64,000 nucleotides of DNA from Vibrio injensis (GCF_001895205.1 NZ_BDJF01000027.1:558001-622000), one strand, 5' to 3'. Positions 53,425-62,890 are shown, counted from the first letter of the stretch. Numbers and translations: made by a program. Notes: generated by a model from the sequence alone, not told the origin.

Positions 53425-53847
53425 ATGTTGACCATCCACGGTTTGGATCACGTGGTGTTACGCACCACTCAGTTAGATAAGATGCTCTATTTTTATAGCA
53501 CTGTGCTTAGTTGCCCGATTGAACGTACTTTGCCAGATGAAGTGGGATTAATTCAATTACGAGCTGGTTCAGCCTTAATTGATATTGTTACCGTTGATAG
53601 TGAATTGGGTAAATTAGGTGGCAAAGCGCCACAGCAAGATGGACGTAACGTGGAGCATATTTGTCTGCAAGTTTCTCCATTTGAAGAGACGGCGTTATTA
53701 ACCTTTCTGGATCGGCACGATATCCCTCACTCTGATTTTGACACTCGTTATGGCGCACAAGGTTTTGGACGTTCGATTTATATAGAAGATCCTGAAGGTA
53801 ATGTAATTGAATTAAAAGCTTTTCAGCAATATACCCTTCCTACTTGA
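53425..53847 (+). CDS. VOC-family (glyoxalase/dioxygenase fold) protein
   Basis: A 140-residue vicinal-oxygen-chelate protein, containing the repeated beta-alpha-beta-beta-beta units: GLDHVVLRTTQL (metal His8), VEHICLQVSPF, and IYIEDPEGNVIELKAF at the end (Glu). It is probably a metal-dependent isomerase or lyase; the substrate is not known. The final five residues and stop codon (from codon 136 on) are encoded by the left end of an ERIC-like repeat at 53830, so the original C-terminus was probably different. Confidence 0.85.
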   Translation: MLTIHGLDHVVLRTTQLDKMLYFYSTVLSCPIERTLPDEVGLIQLRAGSALIDIVTVDSELGKLGGKAPQQDGRNVEHICLQVSPFEETALLTFLDRHDIPHSDFDTRYGAQGFGRSIYIEDPEGNVIELKAFQQYTLPT

Positions 53848-53957
53848 AGCTGCAGGGGTGTTGGCTACGTTCGTTCGCCCCAATCACATAGTCTATCTAT
53901 GCTCATGGGGACTCACTCACTTGCCGCCTACCTGCAACTCCAAGTGGTTTGGGTATA
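53830..53957. repeat. Full-length ERIC-like intergenic repeat
   Basis: 128 bases bounded by TATACCC at 53830 and GGGTATA at 53951-53957, the inverted ends of ERIC elements. Core TGCTCATGGGGACTCACTCA resembles the ERIC1R primer region, and length is close to the typical 127 bp. It matches 24757-24874 almost throughout. Its left end overlaps the 3' end of the VOC gene. Confidence 0.88.
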
Positions 53958-54049
53958 ACGGTCTATTTTCACAGGTTGAGAACTTCATCTTTACATCTTG
54001 TAACAACTGGTTATAGTAAGCACGCGTTGAGAATAACCAAGGAATGACC

Positions 54050-54403
54050 ATGCTGGCTCTGTTTTTGAAATGTTTATTGGGCGCAGTAGCGGTGTTGATC
54101 ATTGCTATTCTTTCAAAAAGCAAAAGCTTTTTTATTGCTGGTTTAGTGCCATTGTTTCCTACCTTTGCTTTGATTGCACATTATATCGTTGGCTCTGAGC
54201 GTACCATGGCTGATCTGCGTATCACGGCTTTATTCGGCCTCTATTCTTTGATCCCTTATGCCGCCTATCTATTAGCGATTTATTATTTTAGCTATCACTT
54301 CTCTTTACTGTGGACATTGAGTTTATCTACCTTGGTGTGGCTAGCTTTCGCTGGCGTATTGATTTTGAGTTGGGGTCGCTTTCATCCAAGCATCGCGGCG
54401 TGA
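54050..54403 (+). CDS. glpM: GlpM-family inner-membrane protein
   Basis: A 117-residue membrane protein with four hydrophobic helices. The segment SKSKSFFIAGLVPLFPTFAL and HYIVGSERTMADLR are characteristic of GlpM, originally found as a gene needed for alginate production in P. aeruginosa. The ATG at 54050 has AAGGA six bases ahead; an ATG at 54044 directly abuts that site and is less likely. It is followed by the AbrB permease 33 bases later. Confidence 0.88.
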   Translation: MLALFLKCLLGAVAVLIIAILSKSKSFFIAGLVPLFPTFALIAHYIVGSERTMADLRITALFGLYSLIPYAAYLLAIYYFSYHFSLLWTLSLSTLVWLAFAGVLILSWGRFHPSIAA

Positions 54404-54436
54404 TCGGCCGTGATATCTGCATAAATAGGAGAAAGT

Positions 54437-55477
54437 ATGCGCATAGCAAGTGTTAACTTGATGACCATTACTCTGATTGCTTTGTGTGCCATGTTAGTGG
54501 GAAGCTTTTTCTCTTTGCCGTTAAGTGAGTTATTTATCGCTGCCATTGTTGTGGTGCTATTGCGCAATCAAGCGCAAATCACCTTGAATCTCCCGAAAAG
54601 TTTGTTGATGTTTGTACAGGTGATATTGGGGATCAGTGTTGGAGCGACCATTTCGCTGCTTGAGTTAGCGCAAACCTTGAATATATCCGTAGTCGCAGGA
54701 CTGATGGTTTGTCTATTGTTGCAGACGGGGGGCGGCTTTTGGTGGCTACACAAACGGGAAGGTTGGCATCCATTTGAGGCATTATTGGGTGCTATTCCTG
54801 GTGCGATGGCGGCGATACTGGTGATCAGTGAGTCGGGGAGTAAGCCATCGAGTAAAGTGGTTTATGCTCATTCAGTTCGGTTAATTATTTTGATCTTATT
54901 GGCAGGGATCATTTCTCTTAACGGCCCCCGTATTGCGGTTAGTCATCCGTTGATGGGTATTGAACAATGGTTAGTGTTAGGAACTATTGTTGGGGTAAGT
55001 ATGGTTTGTGGCAAACTGTCAATAAAATTGGGTATTCCCGCTCCTTATATGTTGGCCTCGTTACTGATCGCTGCTGCCTTCAATAGTTTCGTCCCCACCG
55101 TTTCTTTCGCCGTGCCGATCCATTTGGTGTTATTTGCTACCGCTTTATTGGGCGTGTTAATTGGCGTGCGTTTGGCAGAAACGACATTGCGTGAAGCAGC
55201 TTCTTATTCTAAAGCTGGGGTGATAGTCACCCTGATTGGCTTAATGGTTGCCGCAGGCGTATCGTGGATTGCCGCTCACGTCTTGGGCATCAGTTGGTTG
55301 GTATTACTGTTATCTTGGGTGCCTGGAAGTGTTGAAGCGATGACCGCGGTTGCTTTATTACTCGGTTTAGAGCCGGCTTTTGTGATGGTCAATCATGCTA
55401 TTCGATTACTGCTTTTATACACCATGCCTGCGCTGTTCAAGAAGCAGTTAGAGCAGTTACGCCCGTCTGAACAGTAA
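54437..55477 (+). CDS. AbrB-family permease (putative transporter)
   Basis: A 346-residue polytopic membrane protein with about ten helices and the two-repeat structure of the AbrB (formerly ammonia monooxygenase) family: GAIPGAMAAILVISESG near 120 and SWVPGSVEAMTAVALLLGLEPAFV near 295 are the paired PG motifs. The substrate is unknown. GGAGAAAGT precedes the ATG. It is probably co-transcribed with glpM and ends at a terminator. Confidence 0.85.
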   Translation: MRIASVNLMTITLIALCAMLVGSFFSLPLSELFIAAIVVVLLRNQAQITLNLPKSLLMFVQVILGISVGATISLLELAQTLNISVVAGLMVCLLLQTGGGFWWLHKREGWHPFEALLGAIPGAMAAILVISESGSKPSSKVVYAHSVRLIILILLAGIISLNGPRIAVSHPLMGIEQWLVLGTIVGVSMVCGKLSIKLGIPAPYMLASLLIAAAFNSFVPTVSFAVPIHLVLFATALLGVLIGVRLAETTLREAASYSKAGVIVTLIGLMVAAGVSWIAAHVLGISWLVLLLSWVPGSVEAMTAVALLLGLEPAFVMVNHAIRLLLLYTMPALFKKQLEQLRPSEQ

Positions 55478-55492
55478 ATTAATTCATCGTAT

Positions 55493-55522
55493 AAAAAACC
55501 ACCGCGCAAGGCAGTGGTTTTT
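55493..55522. terminator. Bidirectional terminator between abrB-like and glpD
   Basis: AAAAAACCACCG...GGCAGTGGTTTTT with A- and T-runs on both sides lies between the convergent permease and glpD genes. Confidence 0.85.
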
Positions 55523-55538
55523 CTATTTTTGATTCTGT

Positions 55539-57083
55539 CTATCCAGCCGCGCGTTGAGCGCTATTCGTTTCTGCTTTCGTACTTAGGTATTGAGCGACGC
55601 TATCAACACACGCCAACGTATGGTCAATACCTAGCTTGCTTCGGCGCCAGAAAATATCATCTACCTGATGGGCATATTCATGCTCAATCAAATAATCGAT
55701 TTCGATTTGATACAAATCATCGCTAAACTGAAGACCCAAATCCGCTTGGTTTTGCACGCTATCAAGCATGGTATGACAGCGGGTACCATAGTTAGTGACC
55801 CAACGCTCTAAGATGGCTTGATTGACAAATGGCAGCTGTTGTTTCAATTTGGCCAGTAGCTTATCTCGCGCAAAAGCTTCTCCTCCCGGTAATGCAGATT
55901 GTGCTGTCCAACTTGGTTTCATCTGTGGGAAGAAGGGGGCAAGCTGTTTCATCGCTGATTCGGCCAATTTACGATAGGTAGTCAGCTTACCACCAAAAAT
56001 CGACAGCAGTGGAGCTTCATCACCGTGTTGGTCGAGAGATAAGGTGTAATCACGAGTAATGGCTTGTGGTGAGTCCGATTCATCATCACATAAAGGACGC
56101 ACACCGCTAAACTCAGAGACGATATCACTGACAGCGATCTCTTTCGCAAAATGCTTATTGACGATATCAATCAGGTACTGACGCTCTTCTGCTGAAATAG
56201 TGACTTGTCTTGGATCGCCTTTATATTCGACATCAGTGGTACCGATCATCGAATACTTACCCAAATAAGGGATAACAAATACGATACGCTTATCTTCGTT
56301 TTGCAAGATATAAGCTTGTGGCTCATCGTGAATTTTCGGCACAATGATGTGTGAGCCTTTAATCAGGCGAATACCGTAAGGTGAATCGATTTGGATATTG
56401 TTATCTAAAAATTGCTTAACCCAAGGCCCAGTCGCATTGACTAAGGCATGGCTTTTACGCACAAAACGCGTTTGCGTTCGTTCATCAAAGAGCGTAACAG
56501 ACCAGATATCATGTTCACGAGTGGCTTTTTCTACTCGGCAATAATTCATTACCTCTGAGCCGAGTTCTTTGGCTTGCATCGCATTAAGAATGACCAAACG
56601 AGCATCGTCTACCCAGCAATCGGAATATTCAAAACCGACCGACATTTCAGGTTTCATTACGCTGCCGGCCTGCAAGGCGACTTTTTTACTGCTTGGCAGT
56701 GACGTTCGCTTACCTAAATTATCGTAAAGAAATAGGCCTGCACGAATCATCCACGCAGGGCGAAGAAATGGGCGATGAGGAAGACGAAACCGCATCGGTG
56801 TGACAATATGCGGTGCTTTTTTAAGTAAAACTTCTCGTTCAGCTAATGCTTCACTCACTAAACGAAACTCGTAATGTTCGAGATAACGCAGGCCACCATG
56901 GATTAATTTAGAGCTGGCTGATGAAGTGGCACTGGCAAAATCTTGTGCTTCATAGAGCCCGACTTTTAAACCTCGCCCAGCGGCGTCGGCGGCGATGCCA
57001 GCACCATTAATGCCGCCACCCACCACGATAATATCTAACACTTGGTGTTCGTTAAATTGCGTTGAACTGTGCTGTTGTTTCAT
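55539..57083 (-). CDS. glpD: Aerobic glycerol-3-phosphate dehydrogenase
   Basis: A 514-residue FAD enzyme at the inner membrane that oxidises glycerol-3-phosphate to dihydroxyacetone phosphate and feeds electrons to quinone. The dinucleotide fold VVGGGINGAGIAADAAGRG is at 20-38, followed by ASSKLIHGGLRYLEH, GIRLIKGSH, GVRPLCDD and FGGKLTTYRKLAE. Two half-sites resembling GlpR operators lie just upstream (57096-57135). No glpF or glpK is in the window. Confidence 0.95.
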   Translation of the reverse strand: MKQQHSSTQFNEHQVLDIIVVGGGINGAGIAADAAGRGLKVGLYEAQDFASATSSASSKLIHGGLRYLEHYEFRLVSEALAEREVLLKKAPHIVTPMRFRLPHRPFLRPAWMIRAGLFLYDNLGKRTSLPSSKKVALQAGSVMKPEMSVGFEYSDCWVDDARLVILNAMQAKELGSEVMNYCRVEKATREHDIWSVTLFDERTQTRFVRKSHALVNATGPWVKQFLDNNIQIDSPYGIRLIKGSHIIVPKIHDEPQAYILQNEDKRIVFVIPYLGKYSMIGTTDVEYKGDPRQVTISAEERQYLIDIVNKHFAKEIAVSDIVSEFSGVRPLCDDESDSPQAITRDYTLSLDQHGDEAPLLSIFGGKLTTYRKLAESAMKQLAPFFPQMKPSWTAQSALPGGEAFARDKLLAKLKQQLPFVNQAILERWVTNYGTRCHTMLDSVQNQADLGLQFSDDLYQIEIDYLIEHEYAHQVDDIFWRRSKLGIDHTLACVDSVAQYLSTKAETNSAQRAAG

Positions 57084-57095
57084 TTTGATGGCCTT

Positions 57096-57135
57096 TGTGT
57101 TCGTTTTTGTCTTTTAATGTTCGTATGAAACCATT
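57096..57135. promoter_or_regulatory. Candidate tandem GlpR operator sites
   Basis: TGTGTTCGTTTTTGTCTTTT (57096-57115) and AATGTTCGTATGAAACCATT (57116-57135) each contain the left half of the GlpR consensus WATGTTCGWTAWCGAACATW; the right halves are poor. They lie 13-52 bases upstream of glpD, where GlpR binds in E. coli. Confidence 0.5.
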
Positions 57136-57376
57136 AAATGGTCAAGATTGGCAGTTATTACGTGTGTTTTTTTGATATGGATCATGTTTAATGCGCGTTT
57201 GAAGGTTAAGGTGATTCATTAATCGCGTTACTGCGTATTTATTTACCTTAATGATCGAGAAATGTACCAATCAGATGAGTATAGGCCAGTTAAATGACGA
57301 CGAAATGAAAGTTATTGGTAGTGATAACAATCAGCCGGCAGAAAGGAGAAAAGTGAAATGATCTGCGGAACTAGAA

Positions 57377-57416
57377 AATAAAAAAGCTCGCGATTACGGT
57401 TAGATAACGGCGAGCT
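57377..57416 (-). terminator. Terminator of the 145-residue hypothetical gene
   Basis: AGCTCGC at 57385-57391 pairs with GCGAGCT at 57410-57416. On the minus strand the stem runs into TTTTTTATT, 21 bases past the stop. Confidence 0.75.
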
Positions 57417-57436
57417 AGGTATCGATGGTTATTGAA

Positions 57437-57874
57437 CTATTTAACAAACACGTCTTTAAAATCACGTTTTAAAATAGGATCACGACGGGCTTTCTTGATT
57501 TGCTTGACCATGTCTTTAACGCAGTTATGTAAGACTTGATCGAGTAATTCAGCACGGTATTCTTCTTTGTCTTGCTCACTCATGTCTTTTGGTAACTTCA
57601 GCGTTGGAAACTCTTCCATTACATTGACACCTGCAAACGCTTGGCTTACTGAAATCAGCGCATGGAACTGCTCAAAGTTATCAAGGATATTTTGCGCACT
57701 AGCAGGCAGGCTATTCCATGCTTCTCTAACGACCTCTTCTGAGACTTCATGAATCGAAGCCACCATGTTGTACATTTGCTCGGGTACTTGGTCAAATTCA
57801 ATCACCTGACGCAGTTCAGGGGATACGGTATCCAAATTAACGATCGGTGCTTCAGTTTGAGTCGTGTCTGACAT
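57437..57874 (-). CDS. Conserved-looking hypothetical protein, helical
   Basis: A 145-residue acidic, mostly helical protein: MSDTTQTEAPIVNLDTVSPE..., then EEFPTLKLPKDMSEQDKEEY and a basic end KKARRDPILKRDFKDVFVK. No signal peptide or membrane segment, no family recognised. The start at 57874 is chosen over 57904 because MSDTTQ is a more natural start; the binding site GAG is 11 bases away. It lies alone between glpD and ahpF with its own terminator. Confidence 0.65.
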   Translation of the reverse strand: MSDTTQTEAPIVNLDTVSPELRQVIEFDQVPEQMYNMVASIHEVSEEVVREAWNSLPASAQNILDNFEQFHALISVSQAFAGVNVMEEFPTLKLPKDMSEQDKEEYRAELLDQVLHNCVKDMVKQIKKARRDPILKRDFKDVFVK

Positions 57875-58066
57875 GAAAAATTTCTCATCAAGGAAAAACC
57901 TCATGCTAAAAAGTTACACTGAAAAGTCAACCTAAACGTATCAATAAAGCGCTAAGCGCGGAGATTTTGTTCGTATCATCAGCATGGCTAACAGCCGGCA
58001 AAGGTTGAAACAGAGCTTTTCTGCTAAAAATTAGACTAAAAGCCAGATCGCGATTAAATTCATGGC

Positions 58067-58106
58067 AAAAAAAAGACTCCTACGATAGCGACCTAGAAAA
58101 GGAGTC
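58067..58106 (-). terminator. Terminator of ahpF
   Basis: GACTCCT at 58075-58081 pairs with AGGAGTC at 58100-58106. On the minus strand it runs into eight T. It lies about 39 bases past the ahpF stop. Confidence 0.85.
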
Positions 58107-58144
58107 AGCCGCATCGCAAGAGTCAGAGTCGTCATCAGGTGAGG

Positions 58145-59713
58145 TTAGTTCTGTTGACGGATAAGGTAGTCAAAAGCACCTAAGCTGGCCTTAGCCCCTT
58201 CGCCCATCGCAATGATGATCTGTTTGTAAGGAACCGTTGTCGCATCACCTGCGGCAAATACCCCCTCAAGACTGGTTTCACCGCGACTGCCGATTTCAAT
58301 TTCACCACGCGGTGATAAGTTAACCGCGGAATCTTTCAGCCATTCGGTGTTCGGTACCAAACCGATTTGCACAAAGATCCCCGACAATTCAATGTGTTTA
58401 ATTTCATCAGTATGACGATCTTTGTAGTTCAATCCGGTAACTCGTGTCCCGTCACCGATCACTTCAGTGGTTTGCGCCATCGTGATGATATCGACGTTTG
58501 GCAATGAGTTAGCTTTGTTGATTAATACTTGGTCAGCGCGCAAAGTATCTGCAAACTCTAATACCGTAACATGCTCAACGATACCCGCTAAGTCAATCGC
58601 CGCTTCAATACCTGAGTTACCACCACCGATCACTGCGGTTCTTTTGCCTTTAAATAATGGACCATCACAGTGTGGGCAGTAAGCCACGCCTTTATTGCGA
58701 TATTCTTGCTCTCCTGGTACGTTCATTTCACGCCAGCGAGCGCCGGGGCTTAAAATCACGCTGCGACTTTTAAGGCTGGCTCCGCTTTGTAAACCGACAT
58801 GAATGCGTCCATCATCAGTAAATTCTGCGCCCATTAATTTATCGGCTTGCTGTTCAGTAATGATGTCTACGCCGTACTCTTTTAGGTGCTCAGTTAGGTT
58901 AGCAGTAAGCTTCGGACCTTCAGTATGTTTGACTGAAATAAAGTTTTCGATAGCCATAGTATCCATGACTTGACCACCAAGACGCTGGGCAACAATACCG
59001 GTGCGAATGCCTTTACGAGCCGCGTAAATCGCTGCTGCTGCACCGGCTGGACCACCACCAACAACCAGCACATCGTAAGGGGCTTTTTCATTGAGGCTTG
59101 CCGCTGCTTTTTCGGCTGCGCCATCGTCTAACTTGTGTAGAATTTCAGTTAGACTCATGCGCCCTTGACCAAACAGTTCACCGTTTACGAATACGCTTGG
59201 CACCGCCATAATGTCGCGCTGTTTGACTTCATCTTGGAATAGAGCGCCATCGATCATCGTAGTACGAATGTCGGGATTAATTGCCGACATCATATTGAAC
59301 GCCTGCACGACATCGGGGCAGTTTTGGCAAGACAGTGAAATAAAAATCTCTACGTCTAATTTTTTGTTTAACTGGGCAATTTGCTCAATTACTTCTGGCT
59401 CTAGTTTCATGGGATGACCACCAGAGTGGAGTAGAGCGAGAACTAAAGAGGTAAATTCATGGCCCATAGGCACACCAGCAAAACTTAATTGAGTTGCTTT
59501 ATCTGGGTTACTGACGGTCATGATAGGCTTACGCGCACTGGCATTGTCGTCACGCTCGACCGAAACTAATGGGCTGAGTTCAGCAATGTCATTAGCCAGA
59601 GCTAGAATGTCTTGCGCTGCTTTACTTTCATCGAGGCTGACCACTAAACGGACGTCTTGTTTCAGATTACTGAGATATTGTTTTAATTGTTGTTTAATCG
59701 CTTGGTCTAACAT
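58145..59713 (-). CDS. ahpF: Alkyl hydroperoxide reductase subunit F
   Basis: A 522-residue flavoprotein reductase that passes electrons from NADH to AhpC. The N-terminal half is a double thioredoxin-like domain with the active disulfide SCQNCPDV near 129-133; the C-terminal half is thioredoxin-reductase-like, with FAD loop [19 protein letters not shown] near 216, redox CPHC in [10 protein letters not shown] near 343, NADH loop [13 protein letters not shown] and [14 protein letters not shown]. It follows ahpC by 179 bases, a gap with a long imperfect hairpin. Confidence 0.96.
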   Translation of the reverse strand: MLDQAIKQQLKQYLSNLKQDVRLVVSLDESKAAQDILALANDIAELSPLVSVERDDNASARKPIMTVSNPDKATQLSFAGVPMGHEFTSLVLALLHSGGHPMKLEPEVIEQIAQLNKKLDVEIFISLSCQNCPDVVQAFNMMSAINPDIRTTMIDGALFQDEVKQRDIMAVPSVFVNGELFGQGRMSLTEILHKLDDGAAEKAAASLNEKAPYDVLVVGGGPAGAAAAIYAARKGIRTGIVAQRLGGQVMDTMAIENFISVKHTEGPKLTANLTEHLKEYGVDIITEQQADKLMGAEFTDDGRIHVGLQSGASLKSRSVILSPGARWREMNVPGEQEYRNKGVAYCPHCDGPLFKGKRTAVIGGGNSGIEAAIDLAGIVEHVTVLEFADTLRADQVLINKANSLPNVDIITMAQTTEVIGDGTRVTGLNYKDRHTDEIKHIELSGIFVQIGLVPNTEWLKDSAVNLSPRGEIEIGSRGETSLEGVFAAGDATTVPYKQIIIAMGEGAKASLGAFDYLIRQQN

Positions 59714-59766
59714 AGAAACACCTTGTCGAATACGTTGAAAAAAATGGCCACTCTGGATGAATGTCT

Positions 59767-59826
59767 TTAAGAGAGAGCAAGCTAGGCATTTAGGTCGTCA
59801 GAGTAAAACACCCAGCCTGCTCTTAA
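59767..59826. other. Long imperfect hairpin between ahpC and ahpF
   Basis: TTAAGAG at 59767-59773 with GCAAGCT further in pairs with AGC-TGCTCTTAA at 59814-59826, giving a long imperfect stem in the ahpC-ahpF gap. It could slow or partly end transcription, which would fit AhpC being needed in excess over AhpF. Confidence 0.4.
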
Positions 59827-59892
59827 TCGGTTAACGTCTGTGCTTGCGGATGTGGTTTAACACCACAGGTTCGCTATCAGCGTTAATGAGAA

Positions 59893-60450
59893 TTAGATTT
59901 TGCCTACAAGGTCTAAAGATGGCGCTAGCGTTTCTTCGCCTTCTTTCCATTTTGCAGGGCACACTTCACCTGGGTGAGAAGCCACGTATTGTGCTGCTTT
60001 GATCTTACGCATGAGGTCTTGTGCATCACGGCCAATACCTTCAGCAGTGATTTCCATCGCTTGGATAGTACCTTCTGGGTCGATAACGAAAGTTGCACGG
60101 TCTGCTAGACCTTGACCTTCACGCATTACACCGAAGTTGTTGGTGATGTTGCCGGTTTGGTCGCCTACCATGTAGTAGTTGATTTTGCCGATAGTGTCAG
60201 AGCTGTCGTGCCATGCTTTGTGAGTGAAGTGAGTGTCTGTCGATACAGAGAACACTTCTACACCGCGTTTTTGTAACTCTTCATAGTGATCAGCAAGGTC
60301 ACCAAGTTCTGTTGGACAAACAAACGTGAAGTCAGCTGGATAGAAGAAGAACACGGCCCATTTACCGAGAACATCTTTTTCTGTGATTTCTACGAACTCA
60401 CCGTTTTTGTATGCAGTTGCGCTAAATGGTTTGATTTGAGTGTTAATCAT
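59893..60450 (-). CDS. ahpC: Alkyl hydroperoxide reductase subunit C (peroxiredoxin)
   Basis: A 185-residue 2-Cys peroxiredoxin that reduces H2O2, organic peroxides and peroxynitrite. The peroxidatic Cys is in [13 protein letters not shown] (about 42-54) and the resolving Cys in [13 protein letters not shown] near 161. GGAAAG precedes the ATG. A near-perfect OxyR binding site lies about 85 bases upstream. AhpF is the next gene. Confidence 0.97.
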   Translation of the reverse strand: MINTQIKPFSATAYKNGEFVEITEKDVLGKWAVFFFYPADFTFVCPTELGDLADHYEELQKRGVEVFSVSTDTHFTHKAWHDSSDTIGKINYYMVGDQTGNITNNFGVMREGQGLADRATFVIDPEGTIQAMEITAEGIGRDAQDLMRKIKAAQYVASHPGEVCPAKWKEGEETLAPSLDLVGKI

Positions 60451-60536
60451 TCTTTACTTTCCTTTTCTGTAAGTTTTTGATTTCGCAATGTGTTGCGCTC
60501 GGTAAGTATATTCCCACTTTGAGTTGATAAAAGAAA

Positions 60537-60573
60537 ATTGCTTATGTCTATCCTATTAATAGGCGAAAGCTAT
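60537..60573. promoter_or_regulatory. OxyR binding site upstream of ahpC
   Basis: The tetrads ATTG at 60537, CTAT at 60548, ATAG at 60559 and CTAT at 60570 are separated by exactly seven bases each, matching OxyR's ATAG-N7-CTAT-N7-ATAG-N7-CTAT at 15 of 16 tetrad positions. It is 87 bases before the ahpC start, where peroxide-activated OxyR is expected. Confidence 0.75.
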
Positions 60574-60699
60574 TTTAATGGAAGAGACGTTATCTAGATA
60601 TGTTTAAAAAATACAAACACATACAAAAAGTTGCTATATTTATCAGCCACTAAAATTATACTGGATGCATATCATAAGGATGAGGGGTAAGGATTATTT

Positions 60700-61947
60700 A
60701 TGCGTAACACAATAGGTCTTTTATTGGCCGCTGGATTGGTTGCTGGGCCAGTAGTGGCAACAGAATCGACAGAAATGCAAACCAGTTTTTCGAGTCGTAT
60801 TATTGGTGGAGAACCAGCAGAAAAAGGTCAATGGTCTTTTATGACTGCGTTGATAAGAAATCAAGCGAGCAATAGTTATGAAGGACAATTTTGTGGGGCG
60901 AGTTACTTAGGTGATGGCTGGGTGTTGACCGCTGCCCACTGTGTGGAGAGAATCAACTTTAACGATTTCCATGTGCATATTGGCGTGCATGATCTGCTGA
61001 GAGCGAGCATTGAAGGTGAACGTGCCGAGATTAAAGCAGTTTATGTAAATGAAAAATATGCAGATGCTAGTGATTACAGCAATGATATTGCTTTGATTGA
61101 GTTAAAGCCGAAACCTAATGCTGACGCAGTAGCACTAAAAACAACTGAAGGAGATCTGTCGGAAGGGCAACTTCTAACAGTCATGGGCTGGGGAAATACG
61201 ATATCAGATCGTAATCAAACACCCCAATATCCATCAGTGTTGAGACAAGTTGATTTGCCTTATGTGCCGAGGGCAACTTGCCAAAATCTTGGTGGTGATT
61301 ATAGCGATATTGGTGACGATGCCATTTGTGCTGGCTTTCCAGAGGGTAAAAAAGATTCTTGCCAAGGGGACAGTGGCGGCCCATTAGTGTACAGCCATAA
61401 TGGTAGCATTGAGCAGGTGGGTGTGGTGAGTTGGGGAAATGGCTGCGCTCAGCCAAACGCCTATGGGGTTTATGCTAATGTTGCTTATTTTCAAGATTGG
61501 ATCGCTGAGATAAAAGAATCGGGTATCAGTTATACCCAATATACTTATCGTAAAGTGACTCAACCAACCGTAGAGGAAAAGCTTGTCATAGAGAATACCT
61601 CTGATACGGCATGGTCTATTCTTGACATAGAACTTGAGCCTGATTCCAAGCTCACTATAACAACCAATACTTGTATTGGTAAGACTTTAGAGCCTTCTAA
61701 TAGCTGTAGTATCCATCTAACCTCAACCTCAAAAAAACTGTTTACTCAACTGGATGATATTCGCGAGGTACAACAGTTAGTGGTGACGACTGACCGCTCG
61801 AATGATGAATTATCGCTTTTCTTGGTGTTTGAACGTGATAAACCAGATTTGCCTTCTTCTTCTGGTTCAGGCGGCAGTATCGGTTGGTCTTTATTTGGGT
61901 TAGGTTTACTCGGCTGGTTCCGTTTTCGTAAAGGAGTGAGATTATGA
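60700..61947 (+). CDS. Secreted trypsin-like serine protease with GlyGly-CTERM tail (VesB-like)
   Basis: A 415-residue S1 protease. A signal peptide covers about 1-21 and the activation-type start SRIIGGEPAEKG follows at 31. The triad is visible as LTAAHC (His), NDIALIE (Asp) and DSCQGDSGGP (Ser), with paired cysteines. After the protease domain, a C-terminal beta-rich region (about 295-385, containing TNTCIGKTLEPSNSCSIHL) leads to SSSGSGGSIGWS, a hydrophobic helix and a basic end RFRKGVRL, the GlyGly-CTERM signal. It is similar in layout to V. cholerae VesB. Its last four bases overlap the next gene. Confidence 0.92.
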   Translation: MRNTIGLLLAAGLVAGPVVATESTEMQTSFSSRIIGGEPAEKGQWSFMTALIRNQASNSYEGQFCGASYLGDGWVLTAAHCVERINFNDFHVHIGVHDLLRASIEGERAEIKAVYVNEKYADASDYSNDIALIELKPKPNADAVALKTTEGDLSEGQLLTVMGWGNTISDRNQTPQYPSVLRQVDLPYVPRATCQNLGGDYSDIGDDAICAGFPEGKKDSCQGDSGGPLVYSHNGSIEQVGVVSWGNGCAQPNAYGVYANVAYFQDWIAEIKESGISYTQYTYRKVTQPTVEEKLVIENTSDTAWSILDIELEPDSKLTITTNTCIGKTLEPSNSCSIHLTSTSKKLFTQLDDIREVQQLVVTTDRSNDELSLFLVFERDKPDLPSSSGSGGSIGWSLFGLGLLGWFRFRKGVRL

Positions 61948-62303
61948 TAAGAGTCGTATTCAGTACATTATTAGTATTCATATTGAGCGCTTGCAGCGGT
62001 GCAGAGAGTGCAGCAACTGACCCAGTAGTTGGAGATAAAATTCCTCTACTGAGTTATCAAGTTAATCCCAATCATATCGCCTTTGAAGCGCTAGGTAATG
62101 GATGCAGTCAAGCGGATCATTTTGCGCTACAAATCGATTCAATCCACCGACAAGCAGCAACGGTATCGGTGATACGCGTTAAACAAGATATGTGTCGTCG
62201 TATGCCGATGTGGGAATCGTTCACGCTTGCTTTACCTAAAGAGATCCAAGGTAAAACCCTTTCCGTAACCAACCCCCAAGGGCAGGCAGATAGTAAAGGT
62301 TAA
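61944..62303 (+). CDS. Small lipoprotein coupled to the VesB-like protease
   Basis: A 119-residue lipoprotein. The signal VVFSTLLVFILSAC gives lipidation at Cys17. The mature part has two further cysteines (GNGCSQADH and QDMCRRMPMW) that may form a disulfide. Its ATG overlaps the protease stop by four bases (ATGA), so the two are translationally coupled. The role may be as an inhibitor, chaperone or anchor for the protease. I do not recognise a family. Confidence 0.75.
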   Translation: MIRVVFSTLLVFILSACSGAESAATDPVVGDKIPLLSYQVNPNHIAFEALGNGCSQADHFALQIDSIHRQAATVSVIRVKQDMCRRMPMWESFTLALPKEIQGKTLSVTNPQGQADSKG

Positions 62304-62890
62304 TAATCACAACGTGTTTATGGTTTGTGAGATAAACCAGCGGCGCAGTGCCTAGTTATGGCTGCGCCGTTTGAGTTTTTAACGCGCTAGGTTATCAAAG
62401 ATCGATCATTCAGATCAGGTGAAATCAGGTAGCTAGAAGATATCTCGCTAATTGAGCCTGTTTTGAAGAGAATCATTCTGTATATAAATTAAACCGTAGG
62501 CTTACTTTCCCTCCCTTCTTGTGACAGTTTTCTTCAACAAATACTGATATTAGTACTCATTTTTAATCATTTATGACCTTTATTGATAGATAATGCTTGA
62601 AATGTTCCATTAACTTTTGATTTACTCTGCGGCAGCATTGCTAAGGTTAATGCAATTTACTTGGTGATATATGCTGAGTTGATGAACAGTAACCTCGGTT
62701 AGTCTGCTGAAATACTGAATCAGCTCATCGCAATGACTCGGCTCACTTTCTTACTACTGATAGCAATGGCTGCATAAACATCCTCATACGCCCTCATTCA
62801 TCCCAATGATCTAGGTCGATATAGGTGCTGCAGTGAAGTAGTTTGAGCATAGCTATGATTTTAATGGATGACATAAGGATAGAGAAATCA
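62304..62890. other. Intergenic region before the AbgT gene
   Basis: About 590 bases. The terminator at 62341-62380 belongs to the protease-lipoprotein operon. The rest is A+T-rich, shows no ORF with a binding site and no recognised RNA or regulatory site. Confidence 0.55.
62341..62380 (+). terminator. Terminator of the protease-lipoprotein operon
   Basis: CGGCGCAG at 62341-62348 pairs with CTGCGCCG at 62362-62369, followed by TTTGAGTTTTT. Confidence 0.8.

Larger units (their letters stand above)
57084..57436. other. Upstream region of glpD
   Basis: 353 bases with the GlpR-like half-sites near glpD and, at the right end, the terminator of the next minus-strand gene (57377-57416). The middle is A+T-rich with no recognised feature. 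Confidence 0.55.
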
